Of a stretch of DNA of 64,000 bases, positions 26,237 through 35,282 are shown one piece after another (within the stretch, counting starts at the first letter, position 1; the number at the start of each line of letters is the position of its first letter). The DNA is from Emticicia sp965283955 (lineage in GTDB: Bacteria; Bacteroidota; Bacteroidia; Cytophagales; Spirosomataceae). The translations under genes were made by a program, and so were the position numbers. The notes below the pieces were generated by a model. It had not been told where the DNA came from. It ran no database searches and was given only the letters and a program-made list of their open reading frames with translations. Where the stretch lies: positions 3,534,001 to 3,598,000 of the forward strand of contig CBDIQW010000001.1 of assembly GCA_965283955.1 (NCBI GenBank), written 5' to 3'.

Positions 26237-26302
26237 AAATGACTAATAGTCAATGGTTTACAATTATTAATTAACATTTTTCAATTATTCATTAGTCATC
26301 AG
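26237..26302. repeat. Short intergenic inverted repeat (GACTAATAGTCAATGG type)
   Basis: AATGACTAATAGTCAATGG near 26238 faces ATTCATTAGTCATC near 26286. Related GTCAATAG / GACAATGG motifs appear at 945-972 and 45992-46018, so this is a dispersed short motif. Confidence 0.4.
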
Positions 26303-26323
26303 TGAACTAATTAAAAAATAAAT

Positions 26324-26335
26324 ATGTATATACAT
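26324..26335. promoter_or_regulatory. Candidate operator upstream of the pirin gene
   Basis: ATGTATATACAT is a perfect 12-bp palindrome, followed at once by a second half-site-like AATGTAAATGTATT. It lies 22 bases before the start codon. A MarR-type or similar repressor is inference only. Confidence 0.45.
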
Positions 26336-26357
26336 TAAATGTAAATGTATTTTAATT

Positions 26358-27074
26358 ATGAAAACGATATTTCACAACGCCAACGAACGTGGACATGCCA
26401 ATCATGGTTGGCTCAATAGTTATCATTCTTTTAGTTTTGCTGGTTTCCACGACCCAAACAAAATTCATTTTGGAGCTTTAAGAGTCTTAAACGATGACAC
26501 CGTTTCAGGCGGAATGGGTTTTGGTACACACCCGCATGACAACATGGAAATCATTTCGATTCCGCTTTCGGGTGATTTAGAACATAAAGACAGCATGGGT
26601 AATACGGCCATCATCAAAAAAGGGGAGGTGCAAATCATGTCGGCTGGAACGGGGATTTATCACTCCGAAAAAAACAAAAATCATGGCGAAGCGGTGAAGT
26701 TTTTGCAGATTTGGGTGTTTCCGAAACTCAAAAATATTGAACCACGCTATGACCAACAAGAGTTTTCGATTGAAGAACGCAAAAATAAATTTCAGACCGT
26801 AGTTTCACCGCTTGAATCGAATGATGGTGGTGTAGGAATCAATCAAGATGCATGGTTTTCGCTTGGAAATCTTGATGCAGGAACTGATATTTCGTACGCA
26901 ATCAAACGTCAAGGAAACGGTGTTTATGCTTTTGTTTTGGAAGGAGAAATTGAGATAAATGGTCAGAAATTAGGCCGTAGAGATGCTTTGGGAGTGAGCG
27001 AAACTGAGGTAATACAAATCAAAGCAAGTAGCGATGCAGAGGTTTTGTTGATGGATATCCCGATGAGCTTCTGA
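26358..27074 (+). CDS. Pirin family protein (bicupin)
   Basis: 238 residues, two cupin domains. The N-terminal domain has GWLNSYHSFSFAGFHDPNKI, FGTHPHDNMEIISIPLSGD with metal-ligand His residues near 57-61, and MSAGTGIYHSEKN with the third His and Glu near 100-104. The C-terminal cupin (AFVLEGEIEINGQKLGRRD) is less conserved. Some pirins have quercetin 2,3-dioxygenase activity; the role here is not shown. The FMN reductase gene follows after 41 bases, an association also seen in other bacteria. Confidence 0.92.
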   Translation: MKTIFHNANERGHANHGWLNSYHSFSFAGFHDPNKIHFGALRVLNDDTVSGGMGFGTHPHDNMEIISIPLSGDLEHKDSMGNTAIIKKGEVQIMSAGTGIYHSEKNKNHGEAVKFLQIWVFPKLKNIEPRYDQQEFSIEERKNKFQTVVSPLESNDGGVGINQDAWFSLGNLDAGTDISYAIKRQGNGVYAFVLEGEIEINGQKLGRRDALGVSETEVIQIKASSDAEVLLMDIPMSF

Positions 27075-27115
27075 TTGTTTTGGTAATCAAGTAGAGTATT
27101 GATAATAAGTAATTT

Positions 27116-27658
27116 ATGAAAATTGAGATTATTTCGGGAAGCCCCCGACACGAGAGTGTAACGGTAAGAGTTGCGAAGTTTTTGCATAAATTTTTGTCAG
27201 AAACAACCACACACGAAGTGAGTTTATTGGATGTGAGAGATTTTCCACTTCCTGCGATTCAGAAAGTATGGACTTCGCTTGAAGCAGTTCCCGATGAATG
27301 GAAACATTTGGGAGAAAGAATATTTTCGGCTGATGCTTTTATTTTGGTTACGCCCGAATTTAACGGAGGTTATTCGCCAGCATTGAAGAATCTACTCGAC
27401 CATTTTCCAAAACAAAGCCATAAACCTTTTGGAATCGTGACGGCTTCGGTTGGTGTAATGGGAGGAATGCGAGCGAGCCAACAAATGCTTTTATTAATCG
27501 GTGCTTTATTTGGTATTGTTTCTCCTCAAATGCTTGTTACGCCACTGGTGGATAAGAAATTTGATACTGAAGGAAATCTACTTGATGATTCTTTTCAGAA
27601 GCAAATTGATTCATTTGTAAAGGAATACTTATGGTTAGCCGAAAAGCTAACCCAATAA
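27116..27658 (+). CDS. NAD(P)H-dependent FMN reductase
   Basis: 180 residues, flavodoxin-like fold. FMN phosphate binding is by EIISGSPRHESVTVRVAKFL (near 3-22). The second FMN loop is LVTPEFNGGYSPALKNLLDH, carrying the family's P-E-[FY]-N-x-x-x-x-x-x-L-K signature near 80-95. It reduces FMN, quinones or azo compounds in studied homologues. Probably in an operon with the pirin gene, suggesting a redox or electrophile-stress role (inference). Confidence 0.92.
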   Translation: MKIEIISGSPRHESVTVRVAKFLHKFLSETTTHEVSLLDVRDFPLPAIQKVWTSLEAVPDEWKHLGERIFSADAFILVTPEFNGGYSPALKNLLDHFPKQSHKPFGIVTASVGVMGGMRASQQMLLLIGALFGIVSPQMLVTPLVDKKFDTEGNLLDDSFQKQIDSFVKEYLWLAEKLTQ

Positions 27659-27735
27659 CGTAGGATTGATGTTAAAGGTAGAGTGTTTTGGGTTTAATTA
27701 ATTGATTGTCAGGTGTTTACATGTATTGCTTTAGG

Positions 27736-27815
27736 CAGCTAATAATTTTTCATAGAATTGTGTTTGAAAGGAATAATTCACTCAGCACGATTCTATGAAA
27801 ATATTATTGATAGCT
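27736..27815. terminator. Long imperfect inverted repeat between convergent genes
   Basis: GCAGCTAATAATTTTTCATAGAATTGTG (from 27736) faces its near complement ending at 27815, about 25 of 30 positions pairing. It sits between the 3' ends of the FMN reductase and YciI-like genes, so a shared terminator or a mobile palindrome are both possible. Confidence 0.5.
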
Positions 27816-27822
27816 GCGGTAC

Positions 27823-28113
27823 TTAAATATTTGCTACTCTGAAAGGCATTACTTCCACGAATTTCCAAACACCATCTCTGATATATGGTTCGTTATCGTA
27901 CCATTCCTGCATTTTTTCGTCGTTTTCAAATTGCACTATCATTACTGAGCCAATCATTTTTTCGTTATCGTCGAGCATTGCTCCACCTACGATAAAATTA
28001 TTGTTGGCTTTTAGGGCTTTTGCTCCCGCCAAATGCTCTGGTCGAGCTGCCATACGGCGGTCGAGGGCTTCTTCATCACGCCCATCTTGGGCTACAACTA
28101 CATATTGTTTCAT
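27823..28113 (-). CDS. YciI family protein
   Basis: 96 residues from the internal ATG at 28113 (KQYVVVAQDGRDEEALDRRM); a longer reading adds 23 residues unlike the family. Typical features are the ferredoxin-like start, the HLAGAKAL segment with the conserved His (near 28), GGAMLDDNEKMIGSVMIVQF and a closing EVMPF. YciI-like domains are small dimeric proteins of mostly unknown function; some have been proposed to act as hydrolases. Gene is monocistronic. Confidence 0.85.
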   Translation of the reverse strand: MKQYVVVAQDGRDEEALDRRMAARPEHLAGAKALKANNNFIVGGAMLDDNEKMIGSVMIVQFENDEKMQEWYDNEPYIRDGVWKFVEVMPFRVANI

Positions 28114-28163
28114 TGGTATTTGTTTTTTGTATTTACACAAAGAAAACGTTTTTGGTTGATGAA

Positions 28164-28199
28164 TAAAAAAAAGCGTTGCCAAAATTTTGGCAACGCTTT
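28164..28199 (-). terminator. Rho-independent terminator of the minus-strand lipoprotein gene
   Basis: Perfect 28-base palindrome AAGCGTTGCCAAAA / TTTTGGCAACGCTT (28171-28198). Read on the minus strand it ends in a run of T, about 80 bases after the lipoprotein stop. Confidence 0.85.
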
Positions 28200-28276
28200 C
28201 CGAATATTTAAACGTGTTACTAACCTTTTTCTATTATTCTATGAAAAATTGAAAAATTCTATCATTAAATTATTGA

Positions 28277-29224
28277 TTACTTCTTCCCCTTTCCACCTTT
28301 GCCGCCTCTTGTTCTTTCTTTTTCAACAGTCACACCGTTGGTTGTTTCTGTATATTTCAAGTCACAAGTACCATCACCGTAATCAACTACTTTTTTCGTG
28401 CCATCTTGTGCTACAATCTCTTCTGTTCCACTCACAGGGAATCCCTTAGACGTAGAACATGAGTTTTTAGTCACGAGAGCCTTTGTAATATTACTTGAGA
28501 AAGTTGTGCCATCGCTTGAGCTCCCTGTTGTTGAACCAGTCACTGATGATTCGTCATCGCTACGGCTTGATGTGCCTTTGTTATCAACTGTTCTTGAGCG
28601 AGTGCTTGTATAAGTAATTGTTTTACCCGAATTTGAGTTTAAAATTGTCATTTTTGCCAATTTTTCGCTGGCAGTTGCTTTGCCACTTACAACTGTTGTT
28701 GTGATGGTATGCGAACCATTCACAGTAAGCGAATCACGCTTTAAATTATCGTAAGTAACGGTTCTTACTAAAGTTCCAGAGAATGTTGAATCTGGTTTTA
28801 CTGGCATCGTGATTGTCATTTTTCCACCAACTTCGGTATCATTACAAACACCACCTGTTACTGCCGTGTAGTCATATACGATTGTGATTACGTTGTTGGC
28901 TACTGTTTTGGTTACAGTTGCACAGTTTCCGTCTTTTCCTTTCCAAGGTTTACTCCAACCCAAGCCAAGCATCGGAAAAAATCCATTTCCTTTATCAAGC
29001 GTTTCACCTGTTTCTCTAAAGTTTCTTCCGCCAAATGGCATAAAAGTTACCTCATCGGCTAATTCATAGCCTGCTTCTGATTGTTCGTTGGCAGTTTGAC
29101 TATCAATTACAGCATTGGCGAGTTGGTCACTTGATGTTACGGTATTGGCTGTTTTGTCGCAAGCAATCATTGCTGCACCCAATGCAAAGCACAAAGCTGT
29201 AATCTTGAAAAAATTGGTTTTCAT
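28277..29224 (-). CDS. Lipoprotein of unknown function with a Gly/Lys tail
   Basis: 315 residues. The lipobox AMIAC places the lipidated Cys at 22. Residues 22-90 are polar with GRNFRETG; from 95 onward the protein is Thr/Ser/Val-rich and beta-structured (TVTKTVANNVITIVYDYTAV, GKMTITMPVKPDSTFSGT). It ends GGKGGKGKK. Three cysteines (CDK, NCATV, GVCND and later NSC, GTCDL) might pair. No family is recognised; similar single-copy surface lipoproteins are frequent in Cytophagales. Confidence 0.75.
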   Translation of the reverse strand: MKTNFFKITALCFALGAAMIACDKTANTVTSSDQLANAVIDSQTANEQSEAGYELADEVTFMPFGGRNFRETGETLDKGNGFFPMLGLGWSKPWKGKDGNCATVTKTVANNVITIVYDYTAVTGGVCNDTEVGGKMTITMPVKPDSTFSGTLVRTVTYDNLKRDSLTVNGSHTITTTVVSGKATASEKLAKMTILNSNSGKTITYTSTRSRTVDNKGTSSRSDDESSVTGSTTGSSSDGTTFSSNITKALVTKNSCSTSKGFPVSGTEEIVAQDGTKKVVDYGDGTCDLKYTETTNGVTVEKERTRGGKGGKGKK

Positions 29225-29668
29225 TTTGATTTTGTTAGTTTAAGAGTAATACATAAAAAATTATTGTGTACACATCTTTTCATAAAAATTGGATAGACAT
29301 AAAACTGATTGTAATTCCTGTATTCTGTGGGTAAAGACGTAGGCTTTGATTAGAATGGTTGCACAAGGTTTAAAGGAATTTTTGAATAAATATCATTTGT
29401 AGTGAATTTTAATGAGTGTTTTCAATCATTAAAAAGAGTCTCTAAATAAAAATAATACAAGTTTATTAAAGCAATGCAAGTGGTTGATTATTAGGTATTT
29501 ATGTTGTTAAAGGTCATTCGTAAATCGTCATTCATAAATCCTAATTCACCCCCGCCTTTCTGTTTCGAGATTTTGCTCTTATTTTTGCAGAAAAATTCTT
29601 CTAAAAGGTCATAGAAGCCTACATATTTTAGAAAAACTTCACTGAGGCTTTGGCGGCTTTTGATTTTT
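29225..29668. other. 444-base intergenic region
   Basis: Divergent promoter region between the lipoprotein gene and the MFS gene. I see no gene. A TATTTTTG at 29580-29587 could be the -7 box of the MFS gene. At 29510-29540 there are two short tandem copies of a GTCATTCGTAAATC / GTCATTCATAAATC unit. Confidence 0.5.
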
Positions 29669-30853
29669 ATGAAAAAACAATCTGATAGTATATTTTCTCT
29701 CCAATTTTGGCTGCTTTGTCTGAGTTCGCTGGTGTTCTTTTGTAGCTTCAATATGCTTATTCCAGAATTACCTGACTATCTGACGAGCTTGGGTGGCGAA
29801 GAATATAAAGGTTTGATTATCAGTTTATTTACGCTCACAGCTGGGCTTTCACGCCCTTTTAGTGGTCGTCTCACTGACCGCATTGGCCGTGTTCCTGTGA
29901 TGGCCTTCGGGTCGTTGGTTTGTTTCGTTTGTGGTTTTTTCTATCCTTTGGTTACAACGGTTTATCCTTTTTTATTTTTGCGTTTGGTTCATGGTTTTTC
30001 TACAGGCTTTAAACCAACTGGAACGGCTGCTTATATTGCCGACATCGTGCCAGTGCATCGAAGAGGTGAAGCAATGGGTATGCACGGGCTTATGGGAAGC
30101 CTCGGTATGGCGTTTGGCCCAGCTTTGGGAAGTTGGATAGCCGATACTTTTTCGATAAATGTGTTGTTTAATATTTCGTCGATGTTTGCACTCATTTCGA
30201 TAGCAATTTTGTATAACATGAAAGAAACTTTGCCGAAAGAAAAACAAGAGAAATTTACACTTAATTCACTGAAAGTCAATCGGAATGATATGTTCGATCG
30301 AATGGTTTTGCCAGCAGCAATTGTGGTTTTCTTGACTTCTTTTAGTTATGGTGCAATCGTAACACTCGCCCCTGATTTGACCAAAACAGTCGGACTAAAA
30401 AACAAAGGAATCTTCTTTCTGATTTACACGCTTGCATCGTTGTTTATTAGGGTTGTTGCAGGAAAGTTTTCTGACCGGAATGGTCGAATTTCAGTGCTTC
30501 GATGGGCTTGTATGGTTCTGATTGTTGGAATGATGCTGCCAGTTTTTGCCAGCAATATTTATACTTTTATAGCTTCTGCCATTCTTTTTGGTTTGGCTTT
30601 AGGCGTGATTTCTCCTATTACGCAGGCATGGACGGTCGATTTATGCGAAGAAGAAAATCGTGGTAGAGCATTGGCTACGATGTATATTTCGCTCGAAGCA
30701 GGCATTGGTTTAGGAGCATTCTTTTCAGCTTGGATTTATGGAAACGATGCCAGTCGCTTCCCGATTGCTTTTGCAACAATGGGAAGTTTTTCGATAATAG
30801 CTTTGCTTTATCTTTACTCACCTAAGATTCGTGCCATGAAGGCAAAGGATTAG
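29669..30853 (+). CDS. MFS transporter
   Basis: 394 residues from the ATG at 29669; an upstream TTG adds only three residues. About 12 membrane segments. The MFS signature after the second span is GRLTDRIGRVPVMAFGSL (near 63-80), and the equivalent in the second half is GKFSDRNGRISVLRWACM. RLVHGFSTGFKPTGTAAYIADIVP matches motif B/C of drug or sugar exporters of the DHA1 type. Substrate unknown. No partner gene in the same direction. Confidence 0.92.
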   Translation: MKKQSDSIFSLQFWLLCLSSLVFFCSFNMLIPELPDYLTSLGGEEYKGLIISLFTLTAGLSRPFSGRLTDRIGRVPVMAFGSLVCFVCGFFYPLVTTVYPFLFLRLVHGFSTGFKPTGTAAYIADIVPVHRRGEAMGMHGLMGSLGMAFGPALGSWIADTFSINVLFNISSMFALISIAILYNMKETLPKEKQEKFTLNSLKVNRNDMFDRMVLPAAIVVFLTSFSYGAIVTLAPDLTKTVGLKNKGIFFLIYTLASLFIRVVAGKFSDRNGRISVLRWACMVLIVGMMLPVFASNIYTFIASAILFGLALGVISPITQAWTVDLCEEENRGRALATMYISLEAGIGLGAFFSAWIYGNDASRFPIAFATMGSFSIIALLYLYSPKIRAMKAKD

Positions 30854-30910
30854 CTTAAAAAGACATAGAATAAATACACAGAGTTTCACGGCGAAAAATA
30901 CCATGAAAGT

Positions 30911-31354
30911 CTAAAACCACTGCTGGTCAATCTTTCCAATATATTTATTGCTTAATTTTTCTTCCAAATAATCTTTTATTGATTTCGAGAGGTTTGGATA
31001 CAGGTTTACTTTCTCTAAATCATTTATAGTAAGCCATTTAATGGCTAATGCCGACGTTTCTTTTGGGTTTAATGTTGGAATTCCTGCTGTGATTTTTCCT
31101 TCAAAAAGCAGGTGAAGTGTGTGTTTTTTACGGTCTTCAAAATAGACTTCTCCAACTAAAACCATTTCTCCAACCAAAACTTCTATTCCGAGTTCTTCTT
31201 GCATTTCACGGGCGAGGGCATCGCTTAGGTGCTCGCCCAGCTCTAAGTTTCCTCCAGGCAAATTATATACTTCTTGCCCTCCATAATTATACTGCATGGT
31301 AAGTACTTGCCCATTTTCGATGATTAAAATTGCTGGACGTATATTGATTGGCAT
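30911..31354 (-). CDS. NUDIX hydrolase
   Basis: 147 residues. The Nudix box runs GGNLELGEHLSDALAREMQE-E-LGIE (near 34-57), fitting GX5EX7REUXEEXGU with the metal-binding glutamates intact. N-terminal NIRPAILIIENGQVLTMQYN and the TSALAIKWLTINDLEKVNLY stretch are as in ADP-ribose/nucleoside diphosphate hydrolases. Substrate not known. It is convergent with the MFS gene. Confidence 0.92.
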   Translation of the reverse strand: MPINIRPAILIIENGQVLTMQYNYGGQEVYNLPGGNLELGEHLSDALAREMQEELGIEVLVGEMVLVGEVYFEDRKKHTLHLLFEGKITAGIPTLNPKETSALAIKWLTINDLEKVNLYPNLSKSIKDYLEEKLSNKYIGKIDQQWF

Positions 31355-31584
31355 GATAGAATTTTCTTTGTTAAATTAAAAATAAGACTTTAATCAGGAC
31401 TCTTGTATAATCAACTCAATACGATTTACAATATTATCTCAGATTTTATGCCCAAAATAAGCAATAATTTGCAAAAAACTGGTTTGGCACGCCTTTTGAT
31501 ACCGTTTAATAACAAAACTTTTGCTTTTAACCATCAAAACACAAATGTTCAACTTTTTAGCTTCAACTAAAATATTGCTGTAAA

Positions 31585-32115
31585 ATGATAAACTTTTCCA
31601 AACTCAGACTTAAGGTAATGGCTATTGCTTTAGGTCTAACATCAACGATAAGCTTCGCCCAGAGTGCCATAGAAGTAGTAGAGACACCTCAGGAAGAAAA
31701 AAAGAAAATTATCAAAGTACAATGTTTCATTAACGGTAAAATTGCTCCATCCAATTTGGCTTTTGGGCGTAAGGATACTGAATTAGTCTTAAAAACTTTT
31801 CCGTTTTATGAAAGTGACCGCAAAGAAAAGAAACAACTATTTGTACAAGAATTTGATGTTTCGTTGCTCCGAGATGGTAAGAAGATAGCAAACCAGACAA
31901 TTTTTGGTAGTGGCTCAATATCTTATTTGGCATCAATGGCCAGAAATGAAGATACTTATTTAATACAAGTAAAAGAGGTTTTTGAAAAAACAAAAGATGG
32001 AACTCTCAAGCCGTATGCCCGTGGGGTAATAAAATTGGCATATCTGTTCTATGACCTTGATGTTTTTAAACCGACTTTACAAGGAAATGCAATTAGTGCT
32101 AATGATGTGAAATAA
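31585..32115 (+). CDS. Secreted protein of unknown function
   Basis: 176 residues. A long signal peptide (hydrophobic 11-24, TISFAQ cleavage) precedes an acidic linker (VVETPQEEKKK) and a single beta-rich domain: KVQCFINGKIAPSNLAFGRK, FVQEFDVSLLRDGKKIANQT, YLIQVKEVFEKTKDGTLKPY. The spacing slightly resembles C-terminal domains of gliding protein GldM, but that is a weak impression. It is followed by a terminator and is monocistronic. Confidence 0.72.
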   Translation: MINFSKLRLKVMAIALGLTSTISFAQSAIEVVETPQEEKKKIIKVQCFINGKIAPSNLAFGRKDTELVLKTFPFYESDRKEKKQLFVQEFDVSLLRDGKKIANQTIFGSGSISYLASMARNEDTYLIQVKEVFEKTKDGTLKPYARGVIKLAYLFYDLDVFKPTLQGNAISANDVK

Positions 32116-32138
32116 TGACTATTTACAAGTGAAAGATG

Positions 32139-32175
32139 AAGCGTCGGTTGAAAAACTGACGCTTTTCTTTTTATT
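32139..32175 (+). terminator. Rho-independent terminator
   Basis: GCGTCGGTT (32141-32149) pairs with AACTGACGC (32154-32162), one mismatch, then TTTTCTTTTT. Confidence 0.8.
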
Positions 32176-32320
32176 GAAGCATCAGGTTTTTCTATACATA
32201 TTATTCAATGTAATTTATTGTAATGAATTTATAGTCAATTAGTTATGGAATATGAAAAGCTAACAGCTAATAACTAATAGCTAAACACTTTTTAAAATAT
32301 TGAATATTACACAAGATTGT

Positions 32321-32351
32321 TTTGAGTTTCGGGACAGATGCACTAATTTTA
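32321..32351 (+). promoter_or_regulatory. Bacteroidota-type promoter of pdhB
   Basis: TTTG (32321-32324), a spacer of exactly 19 bases and TAATTTTA (32344-32351), close to TAnnTTTG. The implied leader is about 25 bases. Confidence 0.6.
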
Positions 32352-32382
32352 CGTCCGCAAAAATGCAAAATTCTAAGCGAAA

Positions 32383-33366
32383 ATGAGAGAAATACAATTT
32401 AGAGAAGCCCTACGTGAAGCCTTATCGGAAGAAATGCGTCGTGATGAAAACGTTTTCTTGATGGGTGAAGAAGTAGCCGAATACAACGGTGCTTATAAAG
32501 TAAGTCAAGGGATGTTAGATGAATTCGGAGCAAAACGAGTTATCGACACGCCTATTGCCGAATTAGGTTTCGGTGGAATTGGAGTTGGGGCTGCCGTAAA
32601 TGGTTTGCGTCCGATCATCGAATTTATGACTTTCAATTTTTCTTTGGTTGCTATCGACCAAATTATCAACTCGGCGGCCAAATTTATGGCAATGTCAGCT
32701 GGTCAATACTCTTGTCCGATTGTATTTCGTGGACCAACAGGAAATGCAGGTCAGTTAGGAGCTCAACACTCACAAAACTTTGAAAACTGGTTTGCTAATA
32801 CTCCAGGTTTGAAAGTGGTAGTGCCAAGTAGCCCTTATGAAGCTAAAGGTTTATTAAAAGCCTCAATTCGTGATAATGACCCGACTATCTTTATGGAGTC
32901 GGAGCAAATGTATGGCGATAAAGGCGAAGTGCCAGAAGGCGAATATATTATTCCATTGGGCAAAGCTAATGTAATAAAAGAAGGTTCAAACGTTACTATC
33001 GTTTCGTTTGGAAAAATGATTCCAAGAGTTGTTCTTCCTGCAATTGCCGAATTAGAAAAAGATGGAATCAGTGTAGAATTAATCGACTTACGCACTGTTC
33101 GTCCGATTGATTACGCAACTGTTATCAACTCAGTGAAGAAAACAAACCGTTGTGTAGTAGTTGAAGAAGCATGGCCATTAGCTGCGATTTCATCAGAAAT
33201 TACTTATCACTTACAACGTCATGCATTTGATTATTTAGATGCTCCAGTGATTCGTGTAAATAACATGGATATTCCGCTTCACTACGCTCCAACGCTCATC
33301 GAAGCTACGTTACCAAACGTAAAACGTACGGTAGATGCAGTGAAACAAGTGATGTATAAAAAATAA
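32383..33366 (+). CDS. pdhB: Pyruvate dehydrogenase E1 component, beta subunit
   Basis: 327 residues, usual length. With E1 alpha and thiamine diphosphate it decarboxylates pyruvate in the pyruvate dehydrogenase complex. Landmarks: EIQFREALREALSEEMRRDE, VFLMGEEVAEYNGAYKVSQG (Glu that activates ThDP near 29), DTPIAELGFGGIGVGAAVNG, EFMTFNFSLVAIDQIINSAA, VFRGPTGNAGQLGAQHSQ and the C-terminal DIPLHYAPTLIEATLPNVKR. The alpha subunit and E2 are not adjacent; in many Cytophagales pdhA lies elsewhere. Followed by a terminator. Confidence 0.95.
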   Translation: MREIQFREALREALSEEMRRDENVFLMGEEVAEYNGAYKVSQGMLDEFGAKRVIDTPIAELGFGGIGVGAAVNGLRPIIEFMTFNFSLVAIDQIINSAAKFMAMSAGQYSCPIVFRGPTGNAGQLGAQHSQNFENWFANTPGLKVVVPSSPYEAKGLLKASIRDNDPTIFMESEQMYGDKGEVPEGEYIIPLGKANVIKEGSNVTIVSFGKMIPRVVLPAIAELEKDGISVELIDLRTVRPIDYATVINSVKKTNRCVVVEEAWPLAAISSEITYHLQRHAFDYLDAPVIRVNNMDIPLHYAPTLIEATLPNVKRTVDAVKQVMYKK

Positions 33367-33383
33367 TAGCGTAATAGATACAG

Positions 33384-33417
33384 AAAAAGCATTGTTCGGT
33401 TTCGAGCAATGCTTTTT
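33384..33417 (+). terminator. Rho-independent terminator of pdhB
   Basis: AAAAGCATTGTTCG / CGAGCAATGCTTTT with a 4-base loop, one mismatch, ending in six T. Confidence 0.88.
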
Positions 33418-33442
33418 TGTTTTGGGCGTATGCGATACGCCC

Positions 33443-34021
33443 CTACGATTTCATTTGTCGTTTTCGTAATTTGCTTAAAAATTCGGGCGTAATGCCCAGA
33501 TACGAAGCAATATAATGCTGTGGTACTCGCTGCGGGAGCGAAGGGTAGCGTCTTAGAAATTCCTCAAACTTATCCATTGCGGTGTATGAAACCGTGCGGA
33601 AAAGTCGTTTTTGAAGTACACTTAAATGTCGCTGAATCATGAGCCGAAACATCCGTTCGAGCTTCGGAACACGAGCCAATAATTCATCTTTTGCAGCACG
33701 AGAAAGCACCAAAAGTTCACAATCTTCGAGCGTTTCGATATACATAATACTCGGAGTTTGATTTTCAAAGCTCGTAATATCGCTTACCCACCAATCTTCC
33801 ACCGCAAATTCGAGTGTTAATTCTTGTCCTTTATGGTCGATGAAATATTCTCTGATACAGCCTTTCAGCACATACGCCTCAAAATTACAGACATCTCCAG
33901 CGTTGAGAAGCATCGTTTTTCTGGGAAATTCTCGCAACTGCATACAATTTTCTACCACCGATACTTCTTCGGGCGTAAGACTCACAAAGCGTGAGATATA
34001 GTTTTGGATGCTTTCGTGCAT
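33443..34021 (-). CDS. Crp/Fnr family transcription regulator
   Basis: 192 residues. The N-terminal cyclic-nucleotide-binding-like domain spans about 20-115 (REFPRKTMLLNAGDVCNFEA, YVLKGCIREYFIDHKGQELT, LEFAVEDWWVSDITSF). The C-terminal helix-turn-helix is short: QRVPQHYIASYLGITPEFLSKLRK, with the recognition helix at the very end. This is the Bacteroidota single-gene type whose effector is usually unknown. It is divergent from the aldo/keto reductase gene and may regulate it (inference). Confidence 0.9.
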   Translation of the reverse strand: MHESIQNYISRFVSLTPEEVSVVENCMQLREFPRKTMLLNAGDVCNFEAYVLKGCIREYFIDHKGQELTLEFAVEDWWVSDITSFENQTPSIMYIETLEDCELLVLSRAAKDELLARVPKLERMFRLMIQRHLSVLQKRLFRTVSYTAMDKFEEFLRRYPSLPQRVPQHYIASYLGITPEFLSKLRKRQMKS

Positions 34022-34204
34022 GAATTCGACCTAAATTCTGATAAATTTTTATTTCTTGTTCCAGTTCAATGCTTTTTCTGAGAAGAAATCCCAACTTTGC
34101 ACTAAAGTTAATGGTTTATGATGTTAGTGGTTTTGTGCGAATGTATTTCCGCTCAAAATCCTCATCGTATGTCTAAAACTTGAAATAAAGATTCTAAGTT
34201 CAGT

Positions 34205-34222
34205 AATTTGCTTTTGCAAATT
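34205..34222. promoter_or_regulatory. Short inverted repeat upstream of the aldo/keto reductase
   Basis: AATTTGC / GCAAATT with a TTTT spacer. It lies about 30 bases before the start codon in the divergent gap with the Crp/Fnr gene, so it is a candidate operator. Confidence 0.35.
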
Positions 34223-34252
34223 GTTTCTAATTAAACAAAACCTACAAATTCT

Positions 34253-35248
34253 ATGAATTACACAGCATCACCGCAGCGATACCAAGAGATGGAGTATCGT
34301 CGTTGTGGTAAAAGCGGACTAAAACTTCCAGCACTTTCGTTGGGACTTTGGCATAATTTCGGTGGCATTGATAATTTTGAAAATGCTCGTACAATCTTAA
34401 AATTGGCTTTCGATAGCGGCGTTACGCATATCGACTTAGCCAATAATTATGGCCCACCAGCGGGTTCGGCCGAAGAAACTTTCGGGCAAGTCTTGAAAAA
34501 AGATTTGAAACCGTACAGAGACGAATTAGTGATTACAACCAAAGCGGGCTATTATATGTGGGAAGGACCGTACGGCGAATGGGGTTCTAAAAAGTATTTG
34601 GTTTCGAGCTTAGACCAAAGTCTCAAAAGAATGGGTTTAGATTACGTTGATATTTTTTACCATCACCGCCCAGACCCAGAAACACCGCTCGAAGAAACAA
34701 TGGCTGCACTTGACCTAATCGTTCGTCAAGGAAAAGCTTTGTATGTAGGAATCTCAAATTATAATGCTGCCGATACCGAAAAAGCCGCAAAGATTTTGAA
34801 AGAATTAGGTACGCCGTGTATCATTCACCAAGCAAAATATTCGATGTTCGACCGTTGGGTAGAAGGTGGTTTACTTGATGTTTTGGAAGCAAACGGTGCG
34901 GGTTGCGTAGCGTTTTCTCCATTGGCACAAGGTTTATTATCAAACAAATACATCAAAGGAATTCCTGCCGATTCGAGAGCGGCTTCGGGTCGTGGTAATG
35001 GTGCGATTGAAGAAGACCGAATCACGGAAGCAAACGTAAATAAAGTAATCAAACTCAATGAATTGGCTGAGAAACGTGGACAAAATTTAGCACAAATGGC
35101 TTTATCTTGGGTTTTGAAAGACCCACGCATTACATCGGTTATTTTGGGTGTGAGTAAGCCTCAACAATTAACAGATTCGTTGGAATGTCTAAAAAACACT
35201 TCTTTCGATGAAGCAGAATTACAAGAAATTAATAGTATTTTGGCTTAA
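34253..35248 (+). CDS. Aldo/keto reductase (YghZ / L-glyceraldehyde-3-phosphate reductase type)
   Basis: 331 residues. NADPH-dependent carbonyl reductase in a TIM barrel. MEYRRCGKSGLKLPALSLGL opens the fold. Catalytic Asp/Tyr are in THIDLANNYGPPAGSAEETFG (near 59-77), Lys in ITTKAGYYMWEGPYGEWGSK, His in IFYHHRPDPETPLEE. The MWEGPYG insertion and the SSLDQSLKRMGLDYVDIFYH stretch are typical of YghZ/MgrA-like enzymes that reduce L-glyceraldehyde 3-phosphate or methylglyoxal. Cofactor loop: ILGVSKPQQLTDSL. The sugar dehydrogenase gene follows after 34 bases. Confidence 0.92.
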   Translation: MNYTASPQRYQEMEYRRCGKSGLKLPALSLGLWHNFGGIDNFENARTILKLAFDSGVTHIDLANNYGPPAGSAEETFGQVLKKDLKPYRDELVITTKAGYYMWEGPYGEWGSKKYLVSSLDQSLKRMGLDYVDIFYHHRPDPETPLEETMAALDLIVRQGKALYVGISNYNAADTEKAAKILKELGTPCIIHQAKYSMFDRWVEGGLLDVLEANGAGCVAFSPLAQGLLSNKYIKGIPADSRAASGRGNGAIEEDRITEANVNKVIKLNELAEKRGQNLAQMALSWVLKDPRITSVILGVSKPQQLTDSLECLKNTSFDEAELQEINSILA

Positions 35249-35282
35249 AATGTAGTATTTTTAACGTAAAATCAACAAATAA

